NCBI RefSeq assembly: GCF_904849725.1
Contig: NC_058519.1
Location: 650,865,387 to 650,929,386, forward strand
Length of the DNA stretch: 64,000 bases
Direction of reading: 5' to 3'
Source of the DNA: Hordeum vulgare subsp. vulgare
Taxonomy: Eukaryota; Streptophyta; Magnoliopsida; Poales; Poaceae
The number at the start of each line of letters is the position of its first letter. The stretch's first letter is position 1. Below the pieces are notes generated by a model that saw only the letters and a list, made by a program, of their open reading frames with translations, had not been told where the DNA came from and searched no databases. Made by a program: the position numbers and the translations under genes. Positions 9,730 to 21,210 of the stretch are shown one piece after another.

Positions 9730-11463
9730 TCACTGCCTAATGAGGCCCTCCCTTCTCTGAAGCTTGTCTGCAAATGTCTCCATCCCGGAGTATGCCCAAA
9801 GGATCCAGATATATGAGAGGTACTCCACACCCGTTCCGAGTGCCTCTGCATGCAAGTATCCTCGGGAGCGCCCGGCAGAAAAGCATAGCATCTCCACCCA
9901 CACGCCTTGGATCACCTTCCACATCCTGGTCTGACCTCCACCATCTCCAAGATCATCGCACAAGCACAATAATATTTTAGCTAGCCGCCAAGCATTGTGA
10001 ACAATTGAGTTGTTGTTGGTCATACAAAGGTTGGGATTGACAGGTTCATCCTGGCCGGGGTGGATAACAGACTCAGACTCGGCGTCGAATATCTCCATTA
10101 CTCGCAGTGTAAATCCCCTCTCGTCCCTTGGCGTCTTGTCATCCTGTAGGAGTTGATGGAGTTCATCGCAGGCGCCCGATAACAAATTCCTTCTGCTACC
10201 TGGCATTAGCATCTCAGGATTTTCAAACAACAGATGCATCATGTAGTTGGACATTACTTTGCACTGGCGGGCACATTCTAGATCATCAGGAGATATGGCC
10301 ACACGGTGAAAACATAAATCTGTGGCCAGGTGCCAGAGAATAATGCTCTCGTCAAATGGCATCTGTATGCTCCAATCCAGTCGTTCGGGACATGCATTCA
10401 TAGCTAGCGTCCAGTCGCCCCTGCTATCATTAAACTTCCTGTAACAGCTCGCGTCACGTATGTACTGCAGCCACCCTGATCGAACATGCCCACGAACCAA
10501 TTCTGTAATGTCCCTGCACGAAGAATAGTTAGGCTTCATGTGCCAAAAGTATTCGTCCACCAACTCCTTGCATCCTAAACACGCCGCAATACGCGTCAAC
10601 CTGGAGTGCCCTTTGTTATGGGCCACTAATCCAATCAGGTTATGCTGGAGAATTTTGCCAGAGAACTTGTCCTGGAAAGCTGAGCGTAAACCAGTGTAAA
10701 CTAGCTCCAGCACAAGGGTGCCGTACAGTAACACAAATGTAACCCAGGTATCTTCAGTACCGCTGTAGGTTTCCTTGTGGCTGTCTGTGTGTACCAGCGA
10801 GATGACTGCAATTAACGTTGCATAAGTTATAAGGATTTCTGTCCACCGACGGAGGATGAGCAGTGGTGTAGCATTCTTGAAATCAAGGCGGGCTGTTCTA
10901 TCATCTTTGGTGTACAGAAAACTGGTCATAGCAGATAACATGCCTTCTATTGTAAGATAGGCAGATTCGTTGTCAAGCGACCACAAGTGTCTCATGATTT
11001 TAAGACGATCAATATATTGACATGAAAAGTCTAGAAATAGCTGGTACGGTAGCCTTGGGAGGACTACTCTTCTGTGCGGTGTGCATTGCCGGATGCCTGC
11101 TTCTTCTTCTTGTTCAAGGTCTAGGCCCTGAACAACAACCTGCGGTTCAACAAATCCGGATCCGGGCACGAAACCTCTTCCATCTTGTACATATTCCTCA
11201 ATCGATGCGATATTTTTAGTGTCAAATTCATCCCTCTTCCATTTTGGTTGTCCGTGTCCGTATGTACGCCGGCGGATGCAGACGGTGACCCACTTGGGCA
11301 ACGAGCTGGCCTTTCGTAGGGCATTAAAGCTACTGCCCTTAAGATTCAGGGCCTTCTGGAAGGATCTGATAATCACCAGGATGAAAAGCAAAATTGTTGC
11401 AGCCAACAACCTTTTGTCATCTGACGACCATGATTTGTAAAACACGTAGAGTGCGACCGTGAC
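9730..11463 (-). CDS. DUF4220/DUF594 protein, large second exon
   Basis: This encodes about 577 residues. It starts inside the DUF4220 membrane region, with hydrophobic segments near LLAATILLFILVII and further ones near ITYATLIAVISLV and FVLLYGTLVLELVYT. It ends with a DUF594 domain, recognisable from WVEMLCFSAGRSRGYLHAEA and YLSYIWILWAYSGMETFA close to the C-terminus. The frame is uninterrupted but has no ATG at its left edge: the open frame begins at a TTG preceded by a stop. At 11464-11465 there is an acceptor TCCCTCCAG|GTC. The missing N-terminus is found at 20853-21210. The family is expanded in grasses and of unknown function. This exon alone would not make a normal protein. Confidence 0.85.
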   Translation of the reverse strand, partial: VTVALYVFYKSWSSDDKRLLAATILLFILVIIRSFQKALNLKGSSFNALRKASSLPKWVTVCIRRRTYGHGQPKWKRDEFDTKNIASIEEYVQDGRGFVPGSGFVEPQVVVQGLDLEQEEEAGIRQCTPHRRVVLPRLPYQLFLDFSCQYIDRLKIMRHLWSLDNESAYLTIEGMLSAMTSFLYTKDDRTARLDFKNATPLLILRRWTEILITYATLIAVISLVHTDSHKETYSGTEDTWVTFVLLYGTLVLELVYTGLRSAFQDKFSGKILQHNLIGLVAHNKGHSRLTRIAACLGCKELVDEYFWHMKPNYSSCRDITELVRGHVRSGWLQYIRDASCYRKFNDSRGDWTLAMNACPERLDWSIQMPFDESIILWHLATDLCFHRVAISPDDLECARQCKVMSNYMMHLLFENPEMLMPGSRRNLLSGACDELHQLLQDDKTPRDERGFTLRVMEIFDAESESVIHPGQDEPVNPNLCMTNNNSIVHNAWRLAKILLCLCDDLGDGGGQTRMWKVIQGVWVEMLCFSAGRSRGYLHAEALGTGVEYLSYIWILWAYSGMETFADKLQRREGLIRQ

Positions 11464-11540
11464 CTGGAGGGACCGTGGATGCTCCAATTAATAAGATAAG
11501 ATGGACAAAAAATTATAAATAAATTCTACATGCATACTTA

Positions 11541-12180
11541 GAACATCTCCAGTGGCTTGTGCAAATTTAATAGTCGAAATCTTTATATGGACAATGGTCT
11601 AAAAAAATTTGAATTTAGAAAACCTCTGTTTTCTAAATTTGATAGTCTATATTTCCAACGGCTCTATTTGCAACGACTCTATTTCCAGGTCTATATATAC
11701 CACCCCTCCCATCTCTCATCCACCAATCCTGGTCATTCCTTTCCCGAATTCCTCTGTCCTCTCTCACACAACAGAATGATGAGTGAAAACATTGCTTCTG
11801 TGAATATGCTCATGAATTCGTCGTCGTCTTCATCCGACGACGACGAACTCATTCTTGTAGCATTCGCAGAGCGCAAGGAGGAAGAGCAGGGGAACCGTCG
11901 ACGCCATGGTGGTTCCAAGCATGGACGTCAGATGATCAATCGAGGAAGAGATGCGGGATTTGTTCTACTCTGGAATGACTACTTCAATGAAAATCCTCGC
12001 TATCCCGAAAACTTATTTCGACGAAGGTCCGTAATTAGCACATTACTCTATGTTTGCCTATTTTCCACCTTCCTATCTAATTATAGATTTTACGCACAGG
12101 TTTAGGATGTCTCGAAATTTGTTTAACCGCATAATTGAAACTATACTTCAACATGATTACCTTCTAAACAATTAAATCTT
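11541..12180 (+). mobile_element. Truncated PIF/Harbinger element with transposase N-terminus
   Basis: The left end GAACATCTCCAGTGG follows TTA (11538-11540), as for Harbinger insertions. A coding exon starts at ATG 11776 with a serine/aspartate-rich leader, then a basic region and ATG-less continuation [23 protein letters not shown] donor (AAG|GTCCGT, about 12025) and an acceptor (CACAG|GTTTAGG, about 12101) would join this to [20 protein letters not shown], the conserved start of Harbinger DDE transposases. Nothing of the catalytic part follows, so the element is broken after about 12180. It lies inside the proposed intron of the DUF4220 gene. Confidence 0.75.
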
Positions 12181-12354
12181 GAACCAAGTGGTTAGCTTGG
12201 TAAGCTATCAACAAAAAATTACAATAAAATTAAATCTTGAAGCACCTAATAACACTTCTACTGAAATTCGGCAATACTTCTGCTATCATTAACACATCTA
12301 TTTGTGTTTCTTAAAAAAAGCCACTATTGAAAATCATGAATTTCAGTAATGTAA

Positions 12355-13309
12355 GAGCATCTACTGCCGGACCTCTCAAAACTGGCATCAAACCCCCGGT
12401 CACAAAAAATCGATCTAGATTGGCGTCTTAAACGAGTGTCAAACGTCCGGGCTGACCGATACCCCTCATATCCAACCTAAATATGGGACGGACATGGGGC
12501 ACCCGAGCACGTCCGCCACATCCGCCTGATGATGGAGTCTCGCGCAGACTTGCCCGAAACCAGGCGGTACGACGGACACTTCCTTCATCGTCGTAGTGTG
12601 AACGCCGCTCCGCCTCATAGCACGATGCCAAATCCAGCTATTTAAGTCGACCGGTGTCCCCAAGCCCTAGCCCAAGGAACTCCTCCCTCTGTGCACCGCC
12701 ATCAGAGCTCGTCTGTTTCCTCTCTTACGCTCTCCGACAACGTCATGCCCCCCTCCTGCCGCCACTTATTAATGTTAGAGCGTCGGCTACAGCTCCTTGA
12801 GCAGGTCCGCGCAAGGCGCGAAGCCCGGATCGTCACAGGGCTACCTCCAAATGTAGTTGATCCGGAGGAGGAGGAGGAGGGGGGCCGGAGGAAGACATGG
12901 GGGATGCTGGTAATTCGGATCTGCGTGCGGTGCAGGAGGCCATCCTCAACTCCATCCGCTCGGAGTCGGTTGCGGAGGCCAGACGTCGTCGTTGACAGGA
13001 GATGAAGGCGGAGCAGGATGCGGCGGAGGCGCATATGCTCGCTAACCAGGATGAGCTCAATGAGCCGGAGCTCTCCCACGCGCCTGACACTGACGTCGTG
13101 GACATTCTCGACGAAGAAAACTAGGATAGTACACAAGATTTTCTTTTGCATGCTTTGTATGAATATAGGGATTCAAATATGAGAAACTCAAATGTGAATG
13201 ATCAGATTTGAGGATTGATCGGTCAGTATCGCGGACGCATCTGTCTGTGTCCGGACGTATCCGCTGACGTTTGAGGACCTGGATTAGCAAACCGTGGTTG
13301 TAGATGCTC
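12355..13309. mobile_element. Non-autonomous PIF/Harbinger element
   Basis: Terminal inverted repeats GAGCATCTAC...GTAGATGCTC are flanked by TAA on both sides (12352-12354 and 13310-13312), the 3-bp target duplication of the superfamily. The 955-bp body is GC-rich in places and has short open frames but no transposase domain that I recognise. Confidence 0.85.
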
Positions 13310-13375
13310 TAAGGCCATGGCAGGGGATGATCCTCCCTTCTTCATGTGGTTCATCAAGAAAATAGGCTAACGATA

Positions 13376-13627
13376 CTCCCTCCATTCCTTTTGTTAGGTG
13401 ATTTTTTTCCGCATGAGAATCAAGACCATAGTTCCAAGTAACTTAGGACTCTAGTGCCCCGTGTAATAACAATGGTTAGAGGAGTTATCATGAGAAAATA
13501 ATTAATGGTCCACCCAATTTGGGAGGGGTATAATTGACATCTGTTGTGGTAGAAGAAGGAAAGTACATCTAACACTTTGCAAGTTACCCACAAAACAAAT
13601 GCATCTAATTAGAAAGAATGGATACAG
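13376..13627. mobile_element. Stowaway-like MITE (diverged)
   Basis: The left end CTCCCTCCATTCC follows TA at 13374-13375. The right end, read on the other strand, is CTGTATCCATTC and is followed by TA at 13628-13629. The length is 252 bases and the body is AT-rich. Confidence 0.6.
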
Positions 13628-13639
13628 TAAACTTTAATG

Positions 13640-15020
13640 CATCTAGTTGCCCCATTTTAAGATATCATTATTAGGGTTCATAGTGTCTCTCCTTCGCCCC
13701 CGCGTCGCGACGGGGAGGCGACCTAATCCCGCCGCCGCCAAGCCCCCCTCCCCACTCTCCTCCTCCCTCGCCACCACCGTCACAGTGCGCGATCAGGCAA
13801 AGCCCCAGTCAGCATCGGTGGCAGCGGCGGTCGATTGTCCCCTTATGCAAAGGTTGGCGCGGGCCGGTTCTTCGGGTGATGGCTTGATGATGCCGGGTGT
13901 CACGGCGTGTTCGTCCACCGATGCTTTGTGTTTGGTGTGACAGAGATGTTGCGGACGACATGTCATGAGGCTGGAGCCCGGCAGAGCGGCGATGTGGTGA
14001 TGGTGGGTCACCGCCGGTAGCTTGCTGATCTAGCGCCTGTCTCCCAAGACGCAGAGCCATCGGGGCGATCTGGGCTTGGATACCCGATCTCGCCTTTGGG
14101 ATTAGATCTGGGTGTGTCGGGTCCCGTCAGGGCAAGCTATGGTGGTTTGGCTGTGTCCTTCGGCCACCCCGGCGACGTAGAGTTGGGCACTAGTATATGC
14201 CGCCATTGATGGTGTTCCTGCTGAGAGTGGTCTTGCGGTGTCGGTGCATGTGAGGCTTCAAAATAATAGCATCGGTCCTAGGGTTCCTCTTACGTCAAGA
14301 TGAAGATCTACGTGACGCATGTCCTCCTGATCTGGCCGGAGTGTCAGGTTTTAGAAGTCTCTGCTCGCAAACTCCCATGGGCGTGTTATGCCTGGCGATT
14401 GCTGGATTGGGTGGGATTTGGTCGTGGCCATTGGTCCTAAGGAGGGAGCGGAGCGAATCTCTGCTATGTGTTTCCATCAGGAGCTATGTTTTGCTCCATG
14501 GTGAAGTCAGAGTCGGAAAATTTCATGGAAGCCTAGGTTGGAGGACTAGTAATGGTGATTGGAACCTATGAGTTGAGGAACTTGCTTAGAGTTTCAGAAT
14601 TTGTAGCAGTGGTATGTAAGTGGGGGTGATAGCAGAGGTAAAGTTCAAGGTCTTACTTTTCAGGGTGAAAATCCAAGGCGTGGCCTTAATTGTTTGTGTC
14701 TGGCAATGGCCTCGTTGAAGGCATTGTTTTCAGAGCGGGACTATCTTCAGGGTGAAAACCAAGATCTACGATCGGATGACGACGGTGCTTGTGCAGTGCT
14801 TCCTTCTTTGAGGCATCACTTTTAGAGAACTTGGACTTCAGGTGTTGTTTTAGTGGTGGTTGTACTGTTGCTGCAAGGATTGGAACTCTGTAGCATGGCT
14901 TTTTTAGCTTCTTCTTCTTTTGGTTGTGTGCATCTGTAATGCCATTAGGGTATTACGTTATTGCACATGCTAAGTGTAAATGGTATCTTCGCGATATTAA
15001 TATATTCCTTTTATGGATAA
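13640..15020 (+). other. Retroposon-like GC-rich to T-rich stretch
   Basis: A GC-rich start (about 13690-14060) grades into GT-rich sequence. It ends near 15020 with AATATATTCCTTTTATGG, which looks like the tail region of Triticeae non-LTR retroposons. No coding domain or target duplication was found, so the assignment is tentative. Confidence 0.35.
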
Positions 15021-15032
15021 AAGAGTCTTCTG

Positions 15033-16520
15033 TAAGAGCAACTCTAACAAATCCCCAAAAAATCCTTAACTCCCAATAAAATGATCATCTAAACCATCCT
15101 GAAATCCTTTGAACTCCTATTTTTTTGGGAGCTCCCCAAAACAGCCCCCTCCCTAAAAGTTGGGAGGCCGAGCTCCCACCCAACGCAGAAAATTGGATGA
15201 AACGACATTCTTGTTTCCTATTGCGCCCAAAATCAAAATCATTGTCGACCACTCTCCAAAAACCACCGATTGCCTCCCCTGCATCGCCTGTGTTGCCGTA
15301 GTGCCTACAGGCAAGTGGTGCTACCCATCATGAGTGACACCGTTGAACAACCTCGAGACACCGTCGGTGGCAAGGTGCATCTACATGACCTTTGGACTCC
15401 CTACGATGTTGCCAACACAACTCAAAAAAGGGAGGATCTCAATGGAAAAGTAAAGGATGGTGCGCTCCACAGAAGAACAACGACGGGATGTAGCCCCCTC
15501 CCGCTCCTCCTCTGCCTTCGGAGATCACCACAACCACTCCTCTCCCAGTGCAACAAGGACCATCATCCAATGTTGACAAGGTGAATGACAACTCGGGTGC
15601 CCGTGAGGTGTTTGCTAAAATTCCCACAGTGTGAAGTTATTCCTTCTCTTGCTTTTTTAGTTTTTTTTCCTTTGTGTTTGAGGTTTAATTTATGCATTTT
15701 GACATTCTAGTGTGCCAAAGCAGCGAGAAGGACTCGACGTTTTTTTGCGGGAAAGAACCCGACTCAATGTTGAATGATGATAATATTAGAATAGTTGGCT
15801 TTGTCTTCTCAATGGGAAATGCGAGTCCCAAAGTGGAGGAACAATATGCGGCAATGTGTTATGCATGAATGAATGTCTCTTGATGTGGTGGCACCTATCA
15901 AACCAAAGGCACATTTTGGAGGCGTATTGCATTGTGAAGGTTGAGTGCAACCTAACTCAAGATGCACTCTCACACTGTTTGAGCTAAATTCATGATTATT
16001 GCAACCGACGGTCAAGTTGTGTTTGTCTAGCGGACGACATGCATCCAAGGGGTGTGTCAGTTAATGAGCTTGAGACCTATATCCAAGCACTATACGAGGG
16101 AAGGAACAAAATAATTGTAAACATGTCCTTTTTATGTTGCATTGTTAGATTATTCAGTGGGGAATTGAGAAGTGTACAAGGAAAGGAGCAAGAGGAATGT
16201 CAACAAGCCCTTTACTATGTTGCATTTTTGGGTATTCACAAGTGAAATGAGAAGTGGGTGAAGAGGAGTTGAGAAAACAACACTAAAGCAGACAAGATTG
16301 AACATTTATTAATTTTGAGGAGGAAGGTGAGAGTGATGATAATGAGATGGGATAATTTACACTCCTAGCTTGAGGCGAGAGGAGGGGAAAATGAATGGTG
16401 CATAGGGTGAAATGACAAACAAGGATGGAGTTGGTGGCCGAGCTAAACCAATAGGAGGCCAACCACACATCCAGATCCAAGATGAAGAATGCCACCACAT
16501 AACAAAGACCAGCGGGAAAA
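15033..16520. other. Probable truncated Harbinger-like remnant
   Basis: It begins GAGCAACTCTAAC after TAA, like a Harbinger end, but no matching right end was seen. The segment holds short, broken open frames, for example 15270-15584 on the plus strand, with no recognised domain. Confidence 0.35.
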
Positions 16521-16526
16521 GAAGTA

Positions 16527-16607
16527 CCCCTCCATCCCAAAATAAGTGTCTCAGCTTTGTAACAACTTTAGTACAAAGTTGAGACACTTATTTTGAGACA
16601 GAAGAAA
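16527..16607. mobile_element. Stowaway MITE (81 bp)
   Basis: An almost perfect hairpin. CCCTCCATCCCAAAATAAG at the left pairs with CTTATTTTGAGACAGAAGAA at the right. TA dinucleotides lie at 16525-16526 and 16608-16609. Confidence 0.85.
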
Positions 16608-16609
16608 TA

Positions 16610-17940
16610 GATCGTAGCACAAGAAGCCACCACCATATGCCCCAGCCAAGCATGATAAAACCAAACATGCTTCCGTGTACCCCAGACGATGCCTTCAGGA
16701 AGGGATGCAATGACTACCCGATACCGTCGTCCACAAGGTGATATAGATATTTCAAGGCAAGGAGGAGGGAGGGAAGGGACCTCCACAAGGCCTCAGAGAA
16801 GGGAGCCGACACCTTGTCAATGGCGTCGTCATCTTTGTCGCCTCCACCAACGACCAATGGTTTCCCCAGTCCACTACCAATCCCAACCATCCGTCCACAA
16901 AACTAACCAAGAGAGCGCACACCAGGAGGGAAGGGTTGAGGTATTTATCTAAAGCAGGAACACCGACCGACGAGGCACCCCATCCCACTATGGTACAAGT
17001 CCACCGCAACCTCGCCGTCCACATGATGGAAGTCATGAAACATCACCCACGACCATCCCTCGTCGAAGAGAAGACATCGTCCGCTCTGTCTGGAGCTGTC
17101 GCCATCCTAGGCCATGCCGGCGAGACCTGACGACCAGAGCAGACAAAGTCGACCCCTTTACCGATACACACAAACGAGGCATGTACCCAATGCCAGCACA
17201 TGTCGAAGGTGACTGCGACGGTCGACGGGGCTCCACCGCACGACGGGGAGGAACAGGAAGTCCGACTTTGAAGTCGCATCCAGTGAAGTTGCGAGGGCAC
17301 AATGATGGCACCCGGTGTTGGATGAGGATCCCTTTGGGAAAGGAGCGCGCACGGGTAAGCCCCGTTGTAGCGTACCAACTCACTAGCTTGCCCGACGGTG
17401 GTGATGAGGGGAGGGAAGGCACATGGGAGGGAGGTGGCAATGCCTAGCTATGGTTACATGCCTATGTCGCCCGAGAGCGAATGAGGGGGGAGTATTTAGA
17501 ATGATGAAGAAGTATAATATGGAAGTACATCTGCTACTACTTATGAATCCAAATGGTATTAGTCATTTAATCACATTTATCCAACATTGTCCATTGATGT
17601 GTTGATTGCATCATGGAAAAAATGGAAACATGATTAATTAGAATTAATTTTGCAAGTGGCATTAATTGTATTAAAGCAGTTAATCTTGTAAATAATATAA
17701 CTGCACATGTAATCTTCATAGCGACATATCTTGATTTATTTTCTCCACTCAATCATATCAGGCCGTAAACTATTCGATGAATAAAATGGGTGGCGAAACT
17801 GTGTTCAATCACCAATAAACACCCGATCCATGTCATGAACTGCAAGGCTACAAGATGCCTTCACAGTGTACCAATAACACCTGGCCAAGCCACCCAGCTG
17901 GTGGCGCATCCGGACTTAGCACATCGAGCTAGAACGAACA
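16610..17940. other. Unclassified intronic stretch
   Basis: Purine-rich, GC-moderate sequence to about 17480, then AT-rich sequence. Many overlapping open frames exist on both strands, none with a recognisable family. It is probably old retroposon DNA. Confidence 0.3.
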
Positions 17941-18270
17941 ATTGGAAGCAACATCAATGATGATGACACCCAATCCCCCTCCCGGTCCCATTTCCTTCCA
18001 CTCCACTCCGCCCCTTCTTCCCTTGCTTTGCATCAGCACCTTGGTCATCATTGTGGTACGTCTCCGGTCGCAACAGATGCATCGTCGGCCGTCCGCAACC
18101 AGCACTAACGCGCCCGCTCGCCTCTACGACGATGTTGTCCACCCTGGAGCCATTTTTACCCAAATACACTTCACCCTCCTATCGACGACCTTCATGGCGG
18201 ACACCATGCTTGGTAGGTGTTTGGTCAAATGTCACTGAACTTACTTTCAAACGCTATGTCAGTTTTTAGA

Positions 18271-18545
18271 GTACAAAGGATGGCGAGTCACTTGACCATG
18301 GAGGATGAGTTGTTGTGTGATGCATGGTTGGCCGAATGCGTGAATTTCGTAAGTAGGAGGGGGTGGCGTTCTCGCATCAAGTACATGAATCGTTTGACGT
18401 ACGAAAGCACATTACATCCTACGACATGTACATCATTCAATAATGCAATGTGAGGTCGTTATGGTGCGCAATCGAGACCAATGTCGCTAAGTTTTCTAAT
18501 GTGGTTCGTCAGCTAGAGTCAAGGTGGCCATTGCACGTGGCAAAA
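18271..18545 (+). pseudogene. NAM/Myb-like Harbinger ORF1 remnant
   Basis: Translation from about 18271 gives EDELLCDAWLAECVNFV followed by a degraded continuation. This resembles the trihelix/NAM-like proteins that accompany Harbinger transposases in grasses. Stops interrupt it after about 60 residues and parts of the expected continuation appear in other frames. Confidence 0.5.
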
Positions 18546-18849
18546 GGTGAGATCGTAACTTTTGTTTTCCCTTGCTTAACTTGTTGATTGATTCATTCAC
18601 TCAATATTGGTCTACATATTATGTAGCCTGCACGCGTCGTCGCGATGTATCACAGGATAGAAGGACATCCATTCATGTACACACATTGTTAGATGAAGCT
18701 AAACTGGAAGTATGTGTGAGAGGCATTATCCGTTGATGGAAAGCTTGTTAGACTTACTGTTAGTCTAGTCGAATTTGAGCCAATGTTGTAATAGACTTAA
18801 TTTATATGCTATGTATGAATGGTTTATGCTATTTTCTATCTGAAATTTG

Positions 18850-19225
18850 ATGAATATCAACATGTTTGCATGAATTTAATCTAGTTAGTTCAAATACGGA
18901 TTGACGGGTCCATATACACAGATGTTGAAGAAAATTTTATACTTTAATGAATATCAGCATGTTTTTAACGTGTGGTTGGATGGTTAGAGGGACCGTGGTA
19001 TCCCCACCCCATCAGGGTTCAAGTCCTGGTGCTTGCATTATTCCTGGATTTATTTCAGGATTTCCGCCGATACGCTTTCAGTGAAAGGTGACGTTTCCGT
19101 CGACGATGATGCGCCTACTGTGTTTAAAAATTAGCATGTTTGCATGAATTTTATCTAGTTAGTTCAAACATGGATTAACGAGTTCACGCACACAGATGCG
19201 AAAGAAAATTCTATGAGTTGCCGTT
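18850..19225. repeat. Duplicated 95-bp segment split by a SINE
   Basis: The segment at about 18860-18945 (AACATGTTTGCATGAATTTA and onward) recurs at 19133-19220 with about ten differences. The SINE lies between the two copies. Confidence 0.7.
18965..19132 (+). mobile_element. Au-type SINE
   Basis: A tRNA-derived SINE of the grass Au family. The A-box-like region is GGTTGGATGGTTAGAGGGA and the B box is GGTTCAAGTCC. The body contains ATTTATTTCAGGATTTCCG and GACGTTTCCGTCGACGA. Nine bases, AGCATGTTT, flank it at 18956-18964 and 19133-19141. This could be a target duplication, although the flanks also belong to an older duplication. Confidence 0.85.
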
Positions 19226-19859
19226 GGAAATGACCTTATGTTGCATTGCACTGAGAAGTGAGAAGCTGAAACCAAAGTGCATGTCACATCCTAATCACGG
19301 CCACATTGCATAGCTCAGATTCTCAAAATGGCAAATCTTAGGCAAATTTTGTGTAGCGCCAAGGAATGGTGGGATGGCAACGTAAAACTCCCAGCATACT
19401 TCCGCCAAACACCTTCCTTCAATTGCGTGTTAGTAAAATAAGAATCAATTGAGCTCACTAATGCGCACCTTCCGTTCACATGCGCGCCTTCCGTTCAATT
19501 GTGTGTGAGTAAAATAATTAATTAAGCTCACTTATATACATCTTCCGCTAAACACCTTTCGTTCACATGCACATCTTCCGTCAGAAACTTTCACGACTAA
19601 AAGTAGTTTCGGCCAAAGCAAAAAAAGTGCCTCGATATTCATCACATGTGTGATATATTAGATATGCGTTCATACGTCTTGTGTGTCATAATCAGGAGAC
19701 AACTCACATAGTAATGTGTGAGCGAATGTTAGAACTGTCCATACGTACGAGCGCAACTACTTCATGCTACACGTCTAACAACTACTACTCGTCCTCATTC
19801 TGCATATGTGGCACGAAGCAAATCTACCCATACGTTTTAGCACGGCTACATTAGTTATC

Positions 19860-20330
19860 CGTGAGATGACACTTTAGTTACCCCGAGGAATGTCAACTTT
19901 AGTTACTCGGGATGGCAAATGTAGTTGTAAAACCATGACAACTTTTATGTTTTGGTAAACTATAGTTCCCATGTCTAATTAACGACAGTTGCCGCATTTA
20001 ATCAGATCATAGTTGTCATGTGTGATTAATTACTTGTCCTATGTGATCAAAGAATAGTTGCTATGTGTGATTAGCTAGTTGCCACGTGTGGTCCAATCAT
20101 AGTTGTCATGTATGGTTAATCATAGTTGTCACATGTCTTTATCTAGTTGTTACGCACGCGCAATTGTAGTTGCCATCTAGCAACGAATCATAGTTGTCAT
20201 GTGTGTTTACCTAGTTATCACATACGCACAACTCCAGTCGACATACGTCCGTCGTGTGGACGAAGAGCAGTTCACCCACACGCGTGAGGACTAAATGTTG
20301 ACTGTATGGGTAGAAAGTGGTTCATCCACA
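19860..20330. repeat. Degenerate TAGTTGTCATGTGT repeats
   Basis: About a dozen irregular units of 30-45 bases around ATAGTTGTCATGTGTG(A/G)TTA. Next come CACACG/CGTGTGGAC motifs near 20250-20330 that look like subterminal transposon sequence. No ends could be fixed. Confidence 0.5.
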
Positions 20331-20852
20331 CAGTGCAGTTGGCAACCGCATGCTATGGTTCATGAGAGCGAACTCTCCAATGTCCACACACACGATGATG
20401 TCGACACGGCACACAAAATTCATAAACCGTTGTCAAGATACGAACAAAACAAATTCAACATATATCGTTACGTGTGGGCGTTATCATTTGGTGAAAAAAT
20501 TAGCCCCAAGTAGTCGTCATCTGGATGGAGATAGGACACGTGGTGACTTTTAGTTCGTCATGTAGATGTCCAGACACCCGTAACACCCTCCCCCCCTCCC
20601 TCCTCCTCCCTGTTTGTCTTCAGTATATCTGTAAAACATGATCTAAGCCGTTCGACGGATCGATACATGATCATATTCGATGACAAACTGCGTTTAAACA
20701 ACACTTGTAGACGCTTGCGGAAGATTTGACGTTCCGCCTTGAAGATGCAAGGGGGCAAATGCAAGGGATACATATATGACGAAATGGAAATTTAATGTTC
20801 CTGTGAGGCTATGACTAAACGAAAAGTGGCGCTAGAATTAGTTTGCACTGAC
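20331..20852. other. Intron end next to DUF4220 exon 1
   Basis: No gene is seen. A C-rich tract lies at 20585-20612. The donor of the proposed intron (AAG|GTCAGT on the minus strand) lies at 20853/20852. Confidence 0.4.
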
Positions 20853-21210
20853 CTTAGAGAGAGAGAGTTAGGATGTGCCGCCTCCACTGCTCGTTGTCTT
20901 CAATCTTGTAGCTGGTTATGGCGACTTGTCCGCCGAGGTGCATTACCAGGATCGGCGCCCATAGCAGCTCCAAATCGCGGCTGCCACGCGCGTAGCTGCA
21001 GCGCGGCCCACCTTTTTGGCGGTTGAAGAGCGTGGCGAGGACGAAGATGGCCAGAGCGTCGCTGCCGAGGTGCGCCAGCCGGAACGAAGCTTTGAGCCAT
21101 GGCGGGAGATGGAACTTACGAGCGCGGGCAGATAATACGAGCAAGTATTGGGCGCTGAGGCTGGCTAGGACGAGGATGCGCAGCTGCCACTCTTCCCACC
21201 ACTGCGCCAT
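20853..21210 (-). CDS. DUF4220/DUF594 protein, first exon
   Basis: ATG at 21210 opens a 118-codon frame. It has the family's N-terminal features: a WEEW motif at residues 5-8, hydrophobic segments near LRILVLASLSAQYLLVL and LAIFVLATLF, and the conserved APILVMHLGG and YKIEDN stretches. It ends in a CT-repeat followed by TAA. A donor-like AAG|GTCAGT overlaps that stop. Splicing to 11463 gives the right family order, but the frame is off by one base. With one base fewer in the CT run, the product would be about 696 residues, the usual family length. Either a slipped CT repeat has made the gene a recent pseudogene or there is a sequence error. Confidence 0.8.
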
